In this document: positions 15,615-23,778 of the stretch, one piece after another
Layout of the letters: each line of letters opens with the position of its first letter
Numbering within the stretch: position 1 is the stretch's first letter
NCBI GenBank assembly: GCA_017309115.1
Contig: JAFLEF010000058.1
Span: 1-46,887, forward strand
Direction: 5' to 3'
DNA length: 46,887 bases
Origin: Verrucomicrobiota bacterium
Lineage (GTDB): Bacteria; Verrucomicrobiota; Verrucomicrobiia; Limisphaerales; UBA9464
Position numbers and translations under genes: made by a program
Notes under the pieces: model-generated
Database searches by the model: none
Seen by the model: only the letters and a program-made list of their open reading frames with translations
Told to the model about the DNA's origin: nothing

Positions 15615-17042
15615 GTGAATAAACCTGCGGAATCAACCCGAACGCCCCGTTTGTCTCTCTCCATGCCCGCTACTGCCGAACACGTCTGGACCGCTGCCCA
15701 ATCTCAGCTGCGCGGAATGCTCCGCCAGGACCATTTCGCCCTATGGTTTGAACCGCTCCGCCCAGTCACGCTCGACGGCGATTTGTTGAAGCTCCAAGTC
15801 CGGGATGAGTTCTGCGCGATTTGGCTGACGAACAATTACCTCGATCTGCTCCGATCCGCCGCCAGCCGAGCCGCCGTTCGGCCGATCAACATCGAATTCG
15901 TGGTCGGAGAGTCCGGACCCGAAACGCCGCCGACCGTGGCCGACGAGACCGTTCCTTCCCGGATCGCCGGGGAAGAAGCTGATCCCGCCCCAGCCGCCAC
16001 GGCCAACGGAGCCCCGACCGACTCCCTGTTCAATCAGAACAGCACCTTTTCGAGCTTCGTGGTCGGTAGCAACAATCAGATGGCCCACAGCGCCTCCCTG
16101 GCCGTGGCCCAAAGTCCCGGACGTTCCTTCAACCCGCTGTTTCTATTCGGCGGCGTCGGTCTCGGTAAGACTCATCTGCTCAACGCCATCGGACACGAGA
16201 TTCTGGGCCGAAAGAAGAATCACAAGGTGGTCTACACCAGCTGCGAACGCTTCACCAACGAGTTCATCGACGCGCTTCAGAACAATCAACTGGCCCGCTT
16301 CCGCCGCCGGTATCGGCAGGTCGACGCGCTGCTGGTCGATGACATCCAGTTCCTCGCCGGCAAGGAACGGATCCAGGAGGAGTTCTTCCACACCTTCAAC
16401 ACCCTGCACGAAGCCCGCAAACAGATCGTCCTCAGCTGCGACCGCCCAGCCAGCGAAATTCCCGGACTCGAACAGCGGCTGATCTCCCGGTTCGAGTGGG
16501 GTATGACGGCCGACCTGCAACCCCCGGATGTCGAGACCCGCATGGCCATCCTCCGCAAAAAGGAGGCCTCGATGAAGATCAAGCTCGAGCCGAAGATCAT
16601 TCAGTTCCTGGCCGACAACATCCGTTCCAATGTCCGGCGGCTGGAAGGCGCGTTCCTCCGGGTCGCCAGCTTCCGTCAACTGGCCGGCCGCGCCGTGGTG
16701 CTCGACGATGTCGAGAGTCTGCTGCGCGAAATCCTCGAGGAAGAACGCCGTCGCAATCTGACCATCGAGGAAATCCAGCGCCGCGTGGCCGAGCATTACG
16801 ACATCCGCCTGGCCGACATGAAGAGTAAGCGCCGGCCCGAGAGCATCGCCTTCCCGCGCCAGGTCGCGATGTTCATCTCCCGTCAGCACACCGACAACTC
16901 GCTCAGCGAGATTGGCGATGCCTTTGGCGGCCGCGACCACGGCACCGTGATGCACGCCTGTCGCGCGGTGAAGAACCGCATGGAAGTGGATGCCCAAGTG
17001 CGCCAGACCGTGGGCTATTTGGAGAAGCAATTGCTGCGCTAA
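15615..17042 (+). CDS. dnaA: Chromosomal replication initiator DnaA
   Basis: A 475-residue DnaA (459 if the ATG at 15663 is used instead of the GTG at 15615). Domain I is visible as VWTAAQSQLRGMLRQDHFALWF, domain II is a Pro/Ala-rich linker (about residues 100-140), domain III has Walker A GGVGLGKTH (179-187) and Walker B LLVDDIQFLAG, and domain IV carries the DNA-binding signature GDAFGGRDHGTVMHACRAV. It binds origin DnaA boxes and opens the duplex. The classical neighbours dnaN, recF and gyrB are absent; glnB is upstream and a sialidase starts 4 bases downstream. Confidence 0.97.
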   Translation: MNKPAESTRTPRLSLSMPATAEHVWTAAQSQLRGMLRQDHFALWFEPLRPVTLDGDLLKLQVRDEFCAIWLTNNYLDLLRSAASRAAVRPINIEFVVGESGPETPPTVADETVPSRIAGEEADPAPAATANGAPTDSLFNQNSTFSSFVVGSNNQMAHSASLAVAQSPGRSFNPLFLFGGVGLGKTHLLNAIGHEILGRKKNHKVVYTSCERFTNEFIDALQNNQLARFRRRYRQVDALLVDDIQFLAGKERIQEEFFHTFNTLHEARKQIVLSCDRPASEIPGLEQRLISRFEWGMTADLQPPDVETRMAILRKKEASMKIKLEPKIIQFLADNIRSNVRRLEGAFLRVASFRQLAGRAVVLDDVESLLREILEEERRRNLTIEEIQRRVAEHYDIRLADMKSKRRPESIAFPRQVAMFISRQHTDNSLSEIGDAFGGRDHGTVMHACRAVKNRMEVDAQVRQTVGYLEKQLLR

Positions 17043-17046
17043 CGCC

Positions 17047-18285
17047 ATGCCCCCTTCCTCTCGCCGCCTGCGATCCCGCTTCGCGTGGGGCTGGGGACTT
17101 CTGGCAGGATGGCTGGGAATGCTGGGGCTGGGTTCCGCCGCCGAACCATTTCTGCGCAGCGAACTGATTTTCCCGCTCGAGTCATGGCACAACCACGGTT
17201 CCAGCCTAGTCGAGGCGCCCAACGGGGATTTGTTCGCCACTTGGTTCCATGGCTCCGGGGAGCGCAAGGCGGATGACGTCCGAATCGAGGCGGCCCGGCT
17301 CCGGCGGGGTCAGACCAATTGGACCGCCCGCTTCACGCTCGCCGACACCCCGGGATATCCTGACTGCAATCCCGCCCTGCACGTGGATTCCCGCGATCGG
17401 CTCTGGCTCTTCTACCCGACCATTCTCGATAATCATTGGGAGGGCGCGCTGCTGAAGTTCCGGGTGAGTTCGGACTGGCAAACCCAGACGCCCCCGAATT
17501 GGGAACGCAGTGAAGTGCTGCACGTGACTCCCGGCACTAACTTCGAAGGCACGATCGCTACCGTCCTGCCTCAACTGGAGAAAAATGCCGAACCGCTGCG
17601 CGCCGGCTGGAGCGAACAAACCCGCCGCGAAGTTCAGGAATACCTCGACGCCACCCGCAATAACGCCACGAACCTGCTGTACCGCCGGCTCGGCTGGATG
17701 CCCCGGGCGCATCCCCTGACGATCGGCGACCGGCTGATCCTAGGGGTCTATCACGATGGTTATTCCTTCACGCTGATGGCCATCACCGATGACGACGGCA
17801 CCAACTGGCACACCAGCATGCCGCTCATCGGCGGCGGCAACATTCAACCCAGCCTGGGACAACGTCGGGATGGCACCCTGATCGCCTACATGCGGGATAA
17901 TGGACCACCGCCGAAACGGCTGCTGATGGCCGAGTCCAAAGACCGGGGCGAAACGTGGGGACCCGTGGTGGATTCCGAGATTCCGAATCCGGGCTCCGGT
18001 GCCGATCATATCGTCCTGAAAGACGGACTCTGGGCCTGGGTTGGCAACGACACCGAGGAAGGGCGCCATCGGCTCTCCGTCTGGCTGAGTAACGACGAAG
18101 GCCGAACCTGGCGCTGGCGTCGTCCCCTGGAAAACGGAGCCAAGGAGGAGAGCTATTCCTATCCCAGCCTGATTCAGTCCCGAGACGGCACGTTGCACGC
18201 CACCTACAGCGTTCATCTTCCGAGCGGTAAATCGATTCGGCACGCCGCCTTCAACGTCGAGTGGGTGAAGTCCCCACCGCAGTAA
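17047..18285 (+). CDS. Secreted sialidase-like protein (BNR/Asp-box)
   Basis: A 412-residue protein with an N-terminal signal peptide (basic start, hydrophobic core about residues 12-28, cleavage near GSAAEP). The rest fits the BNR_2 six-bladed propeller family: SWHNHGSSLVEAPNGDLFATWF with the usual strand pattern, Asp boxes in TDDDGTNWH, SKDRGETWG and SNDEGRTWR, and PSLGQRRDGTLIAYMRDN. It probably acts on sialic acids or other acidic glycans outside the cytoplasm, although many verrucomicrobial members are not true sialidases. It begins 4 bases after dnaA, an odd pairing that may give it read-through transcription from dnaA. Confidence 0.85.
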   Translation: MPPSSRRLRSRFAWGWGLLAGWLGMLGLGSAAEPFLRSELIFPLESWHNHGSSLVEAPNGDLFATWFHGSGERKADDVRIEAARLRRGQTNWTARFTLADTPGYPDCNPALHVDSRDRLWLFYPTILDNHWEGALLKFRVSSDWQTQTPPNWERSEVLHVTPGTNFEGTIATVLPQLEKNAEPLRAGWSEQTRREVQEYLDATRNNATNLLYRRLGWMPRAHPLTIGDRLILGVYHDGYSFTLMAITDDDGTNWHTSMPLIGGGNIQPSLGQRRDGTLIAYMRDNGPPPKRLLMAESKDRGETWGPVVDSEIPNPGSGADHIVLKDGLWAWVGNDTEEGRHRLSVWLSNDEGRTWRWRRPLENGAKEESYSYPSLIQSRDGTLHATYSVHLPSGKSIRHAAFNVEWVKSPPQ

Positions 18286-18304
18286 CCCGAAACGCGCTGA
18301 TCTG

Positions 18305-19285
18305 ATGCAACCCGGGTTCAACGATTTGCTGGACGCCACGATTGCGCATCTGGAAGCACTACGTTCCAGCGGCGCCCGTCAGGTCCTCGTCTCCTCGCAA
18401 GTTCTGGCGGAACTGTCCGCCTCAACTGGACGAAAGGCGCCGACTCCGACTCCCAGCGTGCCCGCACCCGCGGCGGTTCGTCCGGCTTCCGCTTCGCCCA
18501 TCGCTCCGACCGCGCCGCGGCCCCCCTCCGCTCCGGCGGCCTTGCCCGCGAGCGTCACCGCTCGCTGGAACACCGCCACCCAAGCTCCCGCGCCGCGAAC
18601 CCCACCGGCTCCCGCCTCGGTTCCTGCCCCGATCATTACCCGCCCACCCAAGCTCGACCCGATCGCCCTGGCCGCCGCCCTGGAGAACTTGCGTCAGCGG
18701 ACCGTCGCCTGCGTGAAGTGTCCCAATCTGGTGTCGTCCCGGAAGAATGTGGTCTTCGGGGTGGGCGATCCCCAGGCCCGGCTGATGTTTGTCGGCGAAG
18801 CCCCGGGAGCCGACGAAGATGCCCAGGGCGAACCCTTCGTCGGACTCGCCGGCGAACTGCTCACCAAGATCATCACCGCCATGGGATTGAGCCGATCCCA
18901 AGTGTACATCGCCAACATCCTCAAGTGCCGACCGGACACGCCCGGCCAACCCTATGGCAATCGCAAACCCACGCCGGAGGAAATGACCACCTGCCTGCCG
19001 TGGTTGCAGGAGCAGATAGGTCTAATCCAACCCCAGGTCATGGTCGCCCTGGGCGTCACCGCCGTGGAAGGATTGCTCGGCAAAACGGACGGCATCACCC
19101 GCCTGCGCGGGAAGTGGCAGAACTATCAGGGCATTCCCCTGATGCCCACCTACCATCCGGCCTATCTCCTGCGAACCCAGTTGACCACGGACAAGCGCAA
19201 GGTGTGGGAGGACATGATGTCCGTGATGGAGCGGCTGCAGATGCCCATTTCGGAAAAGCAGCGCGGGTACTTCGTGGCGAAGTAA
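18305..19285 (+). CDS. Family 4 uracil-DNA glycosylase with Pro/Ala-rich N-terminal extension
   Basis: A 326-residue protein whose C-terminal two thirds (about residues 125-326) is a family 4 (UdgA-like) uracil-DNA glycosylase. The iron-sulfur cysteines are C136, C139, C208 and C230 (CVKC, ILKC, TTCLPW). Motif 1 is GEAPGADEDAQGEPFVG and the leucine-loop motif is HPAYLLR with His284. It removes uracil from DNA and starts base-excision repair. The first 115 residues comprise a short helical segment and then a long Pro/Ala/Thr linker, unusual for the compact thermophilic enzymes but frequent in bacterial relatives. The gene follows the sialidase by 19 bases. Confidence 0.92.
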   Translation: MQPGFNDLLDATIAHLEALRSSGARQVLVSSQVLAELSASTGRKAPTPTPSVPAPAAVRPASASPIAPTAPRPPSAPAALPASVTARWNTATQAPAPRTPPAPASVPAPIITRPPKLDPIALAAALENLRQRTVACVKCPNLVSSRKNVVFGVGDPQARLMFVGEAPGADEDAQGEPFVGLAGELLTKIITAMGLSRSQVYIANILKCRPDTPGQPYGNRKPTPEEMTTCLPWLQEQIGLIQPQVMVALGVTAVEGLLGKTDGITRLRGKWQNYQGIPLMPTYHPAYLLRTQLTTDKRKVWEDMMSVMERLQMPISEKQRGYFVAK

Positions 19286-19321
19286 CAAAGTGCTTAACAG
19301 GACGGAAACCGGAGGCAGGCA

Positions 19322-19792
19322 ATGAATATAAATCAAATCCGTCAATTAATTAAAAGCGCTGAAGAGAGTGGCACAACTATTGAGTTTTATGGGCCTCAAT
19401 CAGAAGAAACAATAGCTTTAGTTGAACAAGCTCTAGGGATACGGTTCCCAAGAGAGTATCGGATCTTTCTCCGTGAGTTTGGTGGTGGTGGCGCAGTTGA
19501 CACTCCGTTGAGTGGGATCTGGCCCAGCAACCCTTTTGATGCTGGCCGTGGTTCCGTATTTGGGGATACAGTTCGTGCTCGAGTCGAAAATGGTCTTCCA
19601 GAAAGGTATGTAGTTGTTTATCGCGACGATGATATTAGAGAACTTTGGGTCATTGACACTTTTGAAGTCAAAGCAGATGGAACTGTTCCCGTTTTGGGAT
19701 TTCCTGCGATGAGACCGACGGAACGGTGTGTCCGGATCGCTGACTCTTATGGTGCGTTAGTAGAAATCTATTTTTCCAACTTATGCGGTTAG
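19322..19792 (+). CDS. SMI1/KNR4 (SUKH) family protein, probable orphan immunity protein
   Basis: A 156-residue SUKH-fold protein. The family core is visible: an N-terminal helix, LGIRFPREYRIFLREFGGGG (about residues 39-58), and later strands ERYVVVYRDDDIRELWVID and ADSYGALVEIYF. SUKH proteins are best known as immunity proteins against polymorphic or contact-dependent toxins. The ribosome-binding site GGAGG is strong (6 bases before the ATG). The coding sequence is visibly richer in A and T than its neighbours, especially at third codon positions, which suggests recent acquisition. No toxin gene is next to it, and the following 930 bases hold little coding potential. Confidence 0.88.
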   Translation: MNINQIRQLIKSAEESGTTIEFYGPQSEETIALVEQALGIRFPREYRIFLREFGGGGAVDTPLSGIWPSNPFDAGRGSVFGDTVRARVENGLPERYVVVYRDDDIRELWVIDTFEVKADGTVPVLGFPAMRPTERCVRIADSYGALVEIYFSNLCG

Positions 19793-20726
19793 ACGGGGTG
19801 TAACCGAGTTTAAGATGCACATCCGCTGAGGGATAGCCTTTCGAGAAATGCCGTTTGCCGCCCCAGTCGAAATGCCTCGAGACTGGGGGATCTGTTGCGG
19901 CGCAACATCTCACCTCGACCACCCACGAATCCTTCGCCCCCAAACGTGCATCCTTTGTCCGGCTTTCCCGTATCCATGTCGGATAGCGGGCGGATTACGG
20001 ATGAGGACGTTCGACGCTCTTTGGACGACGAACTTGTCCAGCCCCTCGAAATCGCGGGACACGCCGCCGATGAAATTGAGGAACGGAGACGCGGCGACCG
20101 CTGTCGGTAGCCCATCAGTGGCAGAAGCTTTAAGCGCAGATTTGATTGCTGCACTGGACAGTAGGTGTTAGTGAGCAGGTGGACGGAGACGGGTCAGGCG
20201 ACTACATGCACTCAGGTATGCGGGGCGGTCCCCTATGTAGGTGCTTTTCGCCGATGCTCGATTCGCAGAAACGGAGTCTTGAGCTCCAAGTCAAATCAAC
20301 GAGCAACTCCCGAAGTGCCACCTGTCTGTTTAGCAAAGACCGACAGGCCCTAAGGTGTACCCGTCTCCGTCCATCCTGCAATTGCTGCCCGAGTGCTCCC
20401 GGGACCGCACGCAAACCTCATACCCTCGCAGATGGACGCAGATTTCTTTTTGATCAGGAGGGTCCGGCACAGAGTGTCAGGTAATCTGAGATCCTGTTCC
20501 ACGGTTCCGTCGGAGCCCACGCGGGCCTGGCCTGCTTGGCTTTCCCTCTGAAATCTGTGCGAATCTGTGTTTAATCTGCGGTTAAAGCCGCACCCGGGAT
20601 GACTTGCCCGATTCGGCAAAGCCACAGAGTTCCAGGTAAGTTCTAGGCAATCCATGCGGTGGTTGGGCAACGTCCACGTTTCTGATTCCTTACTGAAAAG
20701 GCTGACGGAGACGGGCGACAACCGAC
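19793..20726. other. Poorly coding accessory patch after the SUKH gene
   Basis: No credible full-length gene. A 44-codon reading frame starting at 19976 encodes an acidic, helical peptide (SDSGRITDEDVRRSLDDELV and onward, stop at 20110), and another frame overlapping its end continues as SPSVAEALSADLIAALDS; this could be a frameshifted remnant of one small gene. The motif gacggagacggg occurs at about 20181 and 20705 and inverted near 20360. The segment 20436-20590 carries a separate repeat family. I read it as decayed, recombined accessory DNA. Confidence 0.45.
20436..20590. repeat. Inverted cluster of atctgcg-type short repeats
   Basis: gcagatggacgcagatttc near the left end and gaaatctgtgcgaatctgtg near 20550 are imperfect inverted copies, followed by tttaatctgcggttaaag. 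The core aatctgcgg/ccgcagatt recurs at 27690-27715, 42474-42483 and 46744-46765, always outside genes, so it is a dispersed intergenic repeat family. Confidence 0.55.
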
Positions 20727-22994
20727 TCAGGGCGTCGCGATATAGCCGTGGTAAAGGCCCATGTAGTAGGGCAACAGGAACACGGTGCCCGCACCCAGTT
20801 CCCCACCGTTACCGCCGTAGTCCAAGGTCCACGGGTCGGTGTTCCAATGGTTGAAATCCCGATTCTCCACCGGGACCACCTTCTGAACGTTCCGCCACCC
20901 GCGAGGTCGGGAATCCGGTTCCAGCAGATCAATACTGTTCTGTCGCGGCAGACGAACCACATCCAGCCGATGACTGTTCTTGGCCGACCAATTGAGGCGA
21001 TCCAGGGAGAATCCGCGCAGCGTAGCCGCGGAATCTTCCAGCCAACCGGGCCACGGTGAGACGCTGAACTTGCCCCACTGACTGGTGATGAACTGGTCCT
21101 GGTTGACCGCGGCGAAGGCGAAGTTGAAGAAGGGATTCATCTCCGGTTCCTCGAGCGCCCAAAACAAGTGGAACGACAACCGCATGCGCGCCTTCAGGGC
21201 CTCGTCCTTGGAGTACCGCAGCAGATTGTAGAAGCACATGAACGCCATCTCGTCGTCGGACTGATTTCCCGAGCCCACCCCGGCCTGCATCTTCGGCACC
21301 ATCGCATTCTGTTCGTAGCCGTGCCGGTCAATGAGTTCCCGGGCAACCTGCGCGTACTTGCTGTCGCCCGTGACGTGTTCAGCCACGGTCAGATAACTCA
21401 GCATGCTGAGTGAATTGAGCCCCCGTTCCCACCACCAGCGCGGATCCTGGTTCAGGGCCTGCGGACCATAAACGCCCCAGCGCGTCGCCGTGCCATCGAT
21501 GTCCACCAACGAAAAATTGTGCTGAATGATATGATCGGTCAGACCGCGCACGACCTCCACGACGCGGGCTTTCTCTTCCGGTGTGTCGGCGCAGAGTTCG
21601 AAGTACTGGGCGTACAGGAAATAGTGTCCGTCCAACTCATCGCTGCTGGTGTCGCTCTTCCAATACCACGCGCCATCCGCACTTTTGGGCCAGCGGGGTT
21701 CGTACACCTTCCACATGGCATCCCGCTCCGCTTTGAAGGCTCGGTCCCCCGCCAGACGACCGGCATTGGGATCCGGCAACTGAGTCGAAACAATGGTGCG
21801 CGCCACATAACCCGGTGGCGGCGACGGTTGGCCACCCTGAGTCACCACTTGGAGAAAGCGCAGCGCTTCAAAGGCCTTTTTGGCCCGAGCCTTCGCGGCC
21901 GGATCTCGGGTGGCCGCCCAGGCAAAGCACTCCCCGGCCCCGTACATCGCGGTCCATAGGCCGTCGTTGTCACTGTCGCCGGGATTGGCCGACGACCGTT
22001 CGCCCCGTACTCGCAGTGCCGCCTCCGCCACAAATCCATACGGAGTCCGCCGGATGTACTGGTCGATCTCCTTTTCGTAGAATGCGGCTTTTTCGGCCAG
22101 GGTGAAGGGCCGGCGTTCAATCCAGCCAATCCCTCCCTTCGTCGCGAACCAGGCTTCGCCGTGCACATCCACCGCGATTTGGGTGACCTCATCCTGCGGC
22201 AACCAGCGCGGTCCCTGCCGATACTGCCACTCCCGGCCATCAAACCGGATGGCCCCCAGGCGCGTGCCGAACCACATCGTCCCATCCCGGGCCGCGGTAA
22301 TCCCGGTGAAATCATTCCAGGGCAGACCATCCCGACCGTCGAAGAACACCCATCCGTCGCCCTCCTGCCGCCCCACGCCCGCGCGTGCAGCCATCCACAC
22401 CCGACCCGCCGAATCGAAGGCCACGCCCAGCACATTCTCAAGTCCCCAAACCCGGCCCAATCCATCCGAAGCCCGGACCTGTTCCCACGAAGTGCCGGAC
22501 CACCGGTGCAGTCCGGCGGAAGACGCCAGCCACACCTGTCCCTGAGGCGAAAGCGCCAGTTGATTTAAGGTCGCCTGCGGTATCGGCAGCGACGTGGTAG
22601 CGTTGGCCGTCACGGCCCACAGAGACGAAGCGGTCAGCACGTAGTTGGTGTCGCCCCGCCGAACGATCTGGCGAACTTCAGCAGCGGGCACAGCCACCCG
22701 CAGCGGCCGGCCACCGGCATCGGGAAACAAAAACTCTCCCGCCGGGGCCTCGGGCACTCCGGACATCCATTCCCAGCGATCGGCTCCATACCGCCACCAG
22801 CGACCCGCCACATAGGCCCGCGGGGAACTATCGGGCCCTACCTCCACCAACTGCACCGCACCCGCCGGCAGTCCGTTGGTCCGAACGTGATGATGAGCCA
22901 GCTCCTGCAGGAACTGTTGGGGAATCCGATTCTCCGCCGCCGCGAGGGACCCCGCCACCACCAGACTGCCGAGCCAACCAAGCCAACGCATCAT
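20727..22994 (-). CDS. Secreted two-component-regulator-propeller plus alpha/alpha-toroid protein
   Basis: A 755-residue protein with a signal peptide (MMRWLGWLGSLVVAGSLAAAE). Residues about 100-290 contain propeller repeats of the Reg_prop type (SSLWAVTANATTSLPIPQ, GQVWLASSAGLHRW, GRVWMAARAGVGR, GTMWFGTRLGAIRFDG, GEAWFATKGGIGWIE). The remaining 450 residues look like an alpha/alpha-toroid fold, with Trp/Tyr-rich helices such as YWKSDTSSDELDGHYFLYAQ and RWWWERGLNSLSMLSYL, resembling glycan-processing enzymes or terpene-type toroids. Unlike the classic hybrid sensors there is no kinase module, so it is a secreted propeller protein and not a regulator. Substrate unknown. An ATG one codon later is an alternative start. 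Confidence 0.8.
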   Translation of the reverse strand: MMRWLGWLGSLVVAGSLAAAENRIPQQFLQELAHHHVRTNGLPAGAVQLVEVGPDSSPRAYVAGRWWRYGADRWEWMSGVPEAPAGEFLFPDAGGRPLRVAVPAAEVRQIVRRGDTNYVLTASSLWAVTANATTSLPIPQATLNQLALSPQGQVWLASSAGLHRWSGTSWEQVRASDGLGRVWGLENVLGVAFDSAGRVWMAARAGVGRQEGDGWVFFDGRDGLPWNDFTGITAARDGTMWFGTRLGAIRFDGREWQYRQGPRWLPQDEVTQIAVDVHGEAWFATKGGIGWIERRPFTLAEKAAFYEKEIDQYIRRTPYGFVAEAALRVRGERSSANPGDSDNDGLWTAMYGAGECFAWAATRDPAAKARAKKAFEALRFLQVVTQGGQPSPPPGYVARTIVSTQLPDPNAGRLAGDRAFKAERDAMWKVYEPRWPKSADGAWYWKSDTSSDELDGHYFLYAQYFELCADTPEEKARVVEVVRGLTDHIIQHNFSLVDIDGTATRWGVYGPQALNQDPRWWWERGLNSLSMLSYLTVAEHVTGDSKYAQVARELIDRHGYEQNAMVPKMQAGVGSGNQSDDEMAFMCFYNLLRYSKDEALKARMRLSFHLFWALEEPEMNPFFNFAFAAVNQDQFITSQWGKFSVSPWPGWLEDSAATLRGFSLDRLNWSAKNSHRLDVVRLPRQNSIDLLEPDSRPRGWRNVQKVVPVENRDFNHWNTDPWTLDYGGNGGELGAGTVFLLPYYMGLYHGYIATP

Positions 22995-23310
22995 GCGAAG
23001 AGGTTGAAGGAAAAGGCGACGGAAGACTACTTCTTGCCACCACTCTTCTCACGACACGTTCCCGGCAAAGCGGCGGACTAGTCGCTGACCAATAGCTGGT
23101 TCAAGATCACGGACCGAATGCTGTCTGAGGAAACCACTTTTGTCTGTTCGAGCGAAATGTCCGAAGATTTTTTCTCCGACGAGCGCCTTCACTGCCTTCG
23201 GAGAGGATGGTTCACCCACTACTCCGGTGGCAATTGCGGTTTAGCATCGGATCCTTCGTCAGGATCGGAGAACCATTGCCGGCCCAGAAGAGTACAGAAT
23301 CCAGCAGAAC
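22995..23310. other. Intergenic gap upstream of the antitoxin-like gene
   Basis: About 315 bases between the divergent propeller gene and the VapB-like gene. I see no gene with convincing codon structure, no strong hairpin and no recognised repeat; open frames crossing it are short or lack a plausible start. It should contain the promoters of both flanking genes. Confidence 0.4.
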
Positions 23311-23616
23311 ATGAAGATTACCCTGGATATCCCGGACGCCCTTTACCGGCGAGTCAAAGCCCGCAGCGCCCGGGAAGGACGAACATTTCGTTCAGTGGCC
23401 ATAAAACTACTGCAAAACTGGCTGAGCACCCCGCCTTCGGTCCCAATCGAGCCGGCCGTCGCCGAAGCCAATACACCCTGGTTGGCCGTCACCCGGGGCG
23501 CCCTCCGCCCGGACCAGAGTCACGACCTGGAATCCATCCGCGGCTCCGTCGCCGCAAGCTGGGTCGCCGAGGCCGCCGAAACCCTCCCGCACCGCAACTC
23601 AGGAAAACGCCCCTGA
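23311..23616 (+). CDS. VapB-like ribbon-helix-helix antitoxin, probably orphan
   Basis: A 101-residue protein. The N-terminus MKITLDIPDALYRRVKARSA with the following REGRTFRSVAIKLLQNWL is a ribbon-helix-helix (Arc/MetJ-type) DNA-binding segment as in VapB and related antitoxins. The C-terminal half (WLAVTRGALRPDQSHDLESI) is the flexible part that normally binds a PIN toxin. The stop codon at 23614-23616 overlaps the beginning of a broken vapC relic in the next frame, the normal overlap for such operons. The antitoxin appears intact while the toxin is not, so it may now be only a repressor or a solitary antitoxin. Confidence 0.7.
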   Translation: MKITLDIPDALYRRVKARSAREGRTFRSVAIKLLQNWLSTPPSVPIEPAVAEANTPWLAVTRGALRPDQSHDLESIRGSVAASWVAEAAETLPHRNSGKRP

Positions 23617-23717
23617 TCGCGGGCCGCACGAGCCTCGACACCTCCATCGTCATTCGATTGCGGGCGAGGCAACCGACTCACCATCATCCATTCTGCCGGC
23701 CGCCTAAGCCGGCCTAA
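23613..23717 (+). pseudogene. Truncated VapC-like PIN-domain toxin relic
   Basis: The frame beginning with a CTG at 23613 reads (L)IAGRTSLDTSIVIRLR, matching the first strand and helix of VapC PIN toxins, including the first catalytic Asp (SLDTSIVIRLL is the usual form). After about 18 codons the similarity ends, and the frame stops at 23715-23717 next to a short palindrome (aagccggcctaagccggctt, 23706-23725). Everything beyond the first catalytic motif is missing, so no active RNase can be made. The overlap with the antitoxin stop shows it was part of a vapBC operon. Confidence 0.6.
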
Positions 23718-23778
23718 GCCGGCTTCCCCACCCCGAATTTTCCTTTGCCTCCCCCGGCACTTGCAGTTCCATCGCCCA

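Noticed and set aside
15433-15618. 61-codon ORF ending in the dnaA start (GTGA overlap)
   Set aside because: GTG start without ribosome-binding site and no family resemblance; the overlap looks coincidental in a leader region.
19370-19385. Sigma-54 promoter-like word tggcacaactattga
   Set aside because: It lies inside the SUKH coding sequence and deviates from the -12 consensus.
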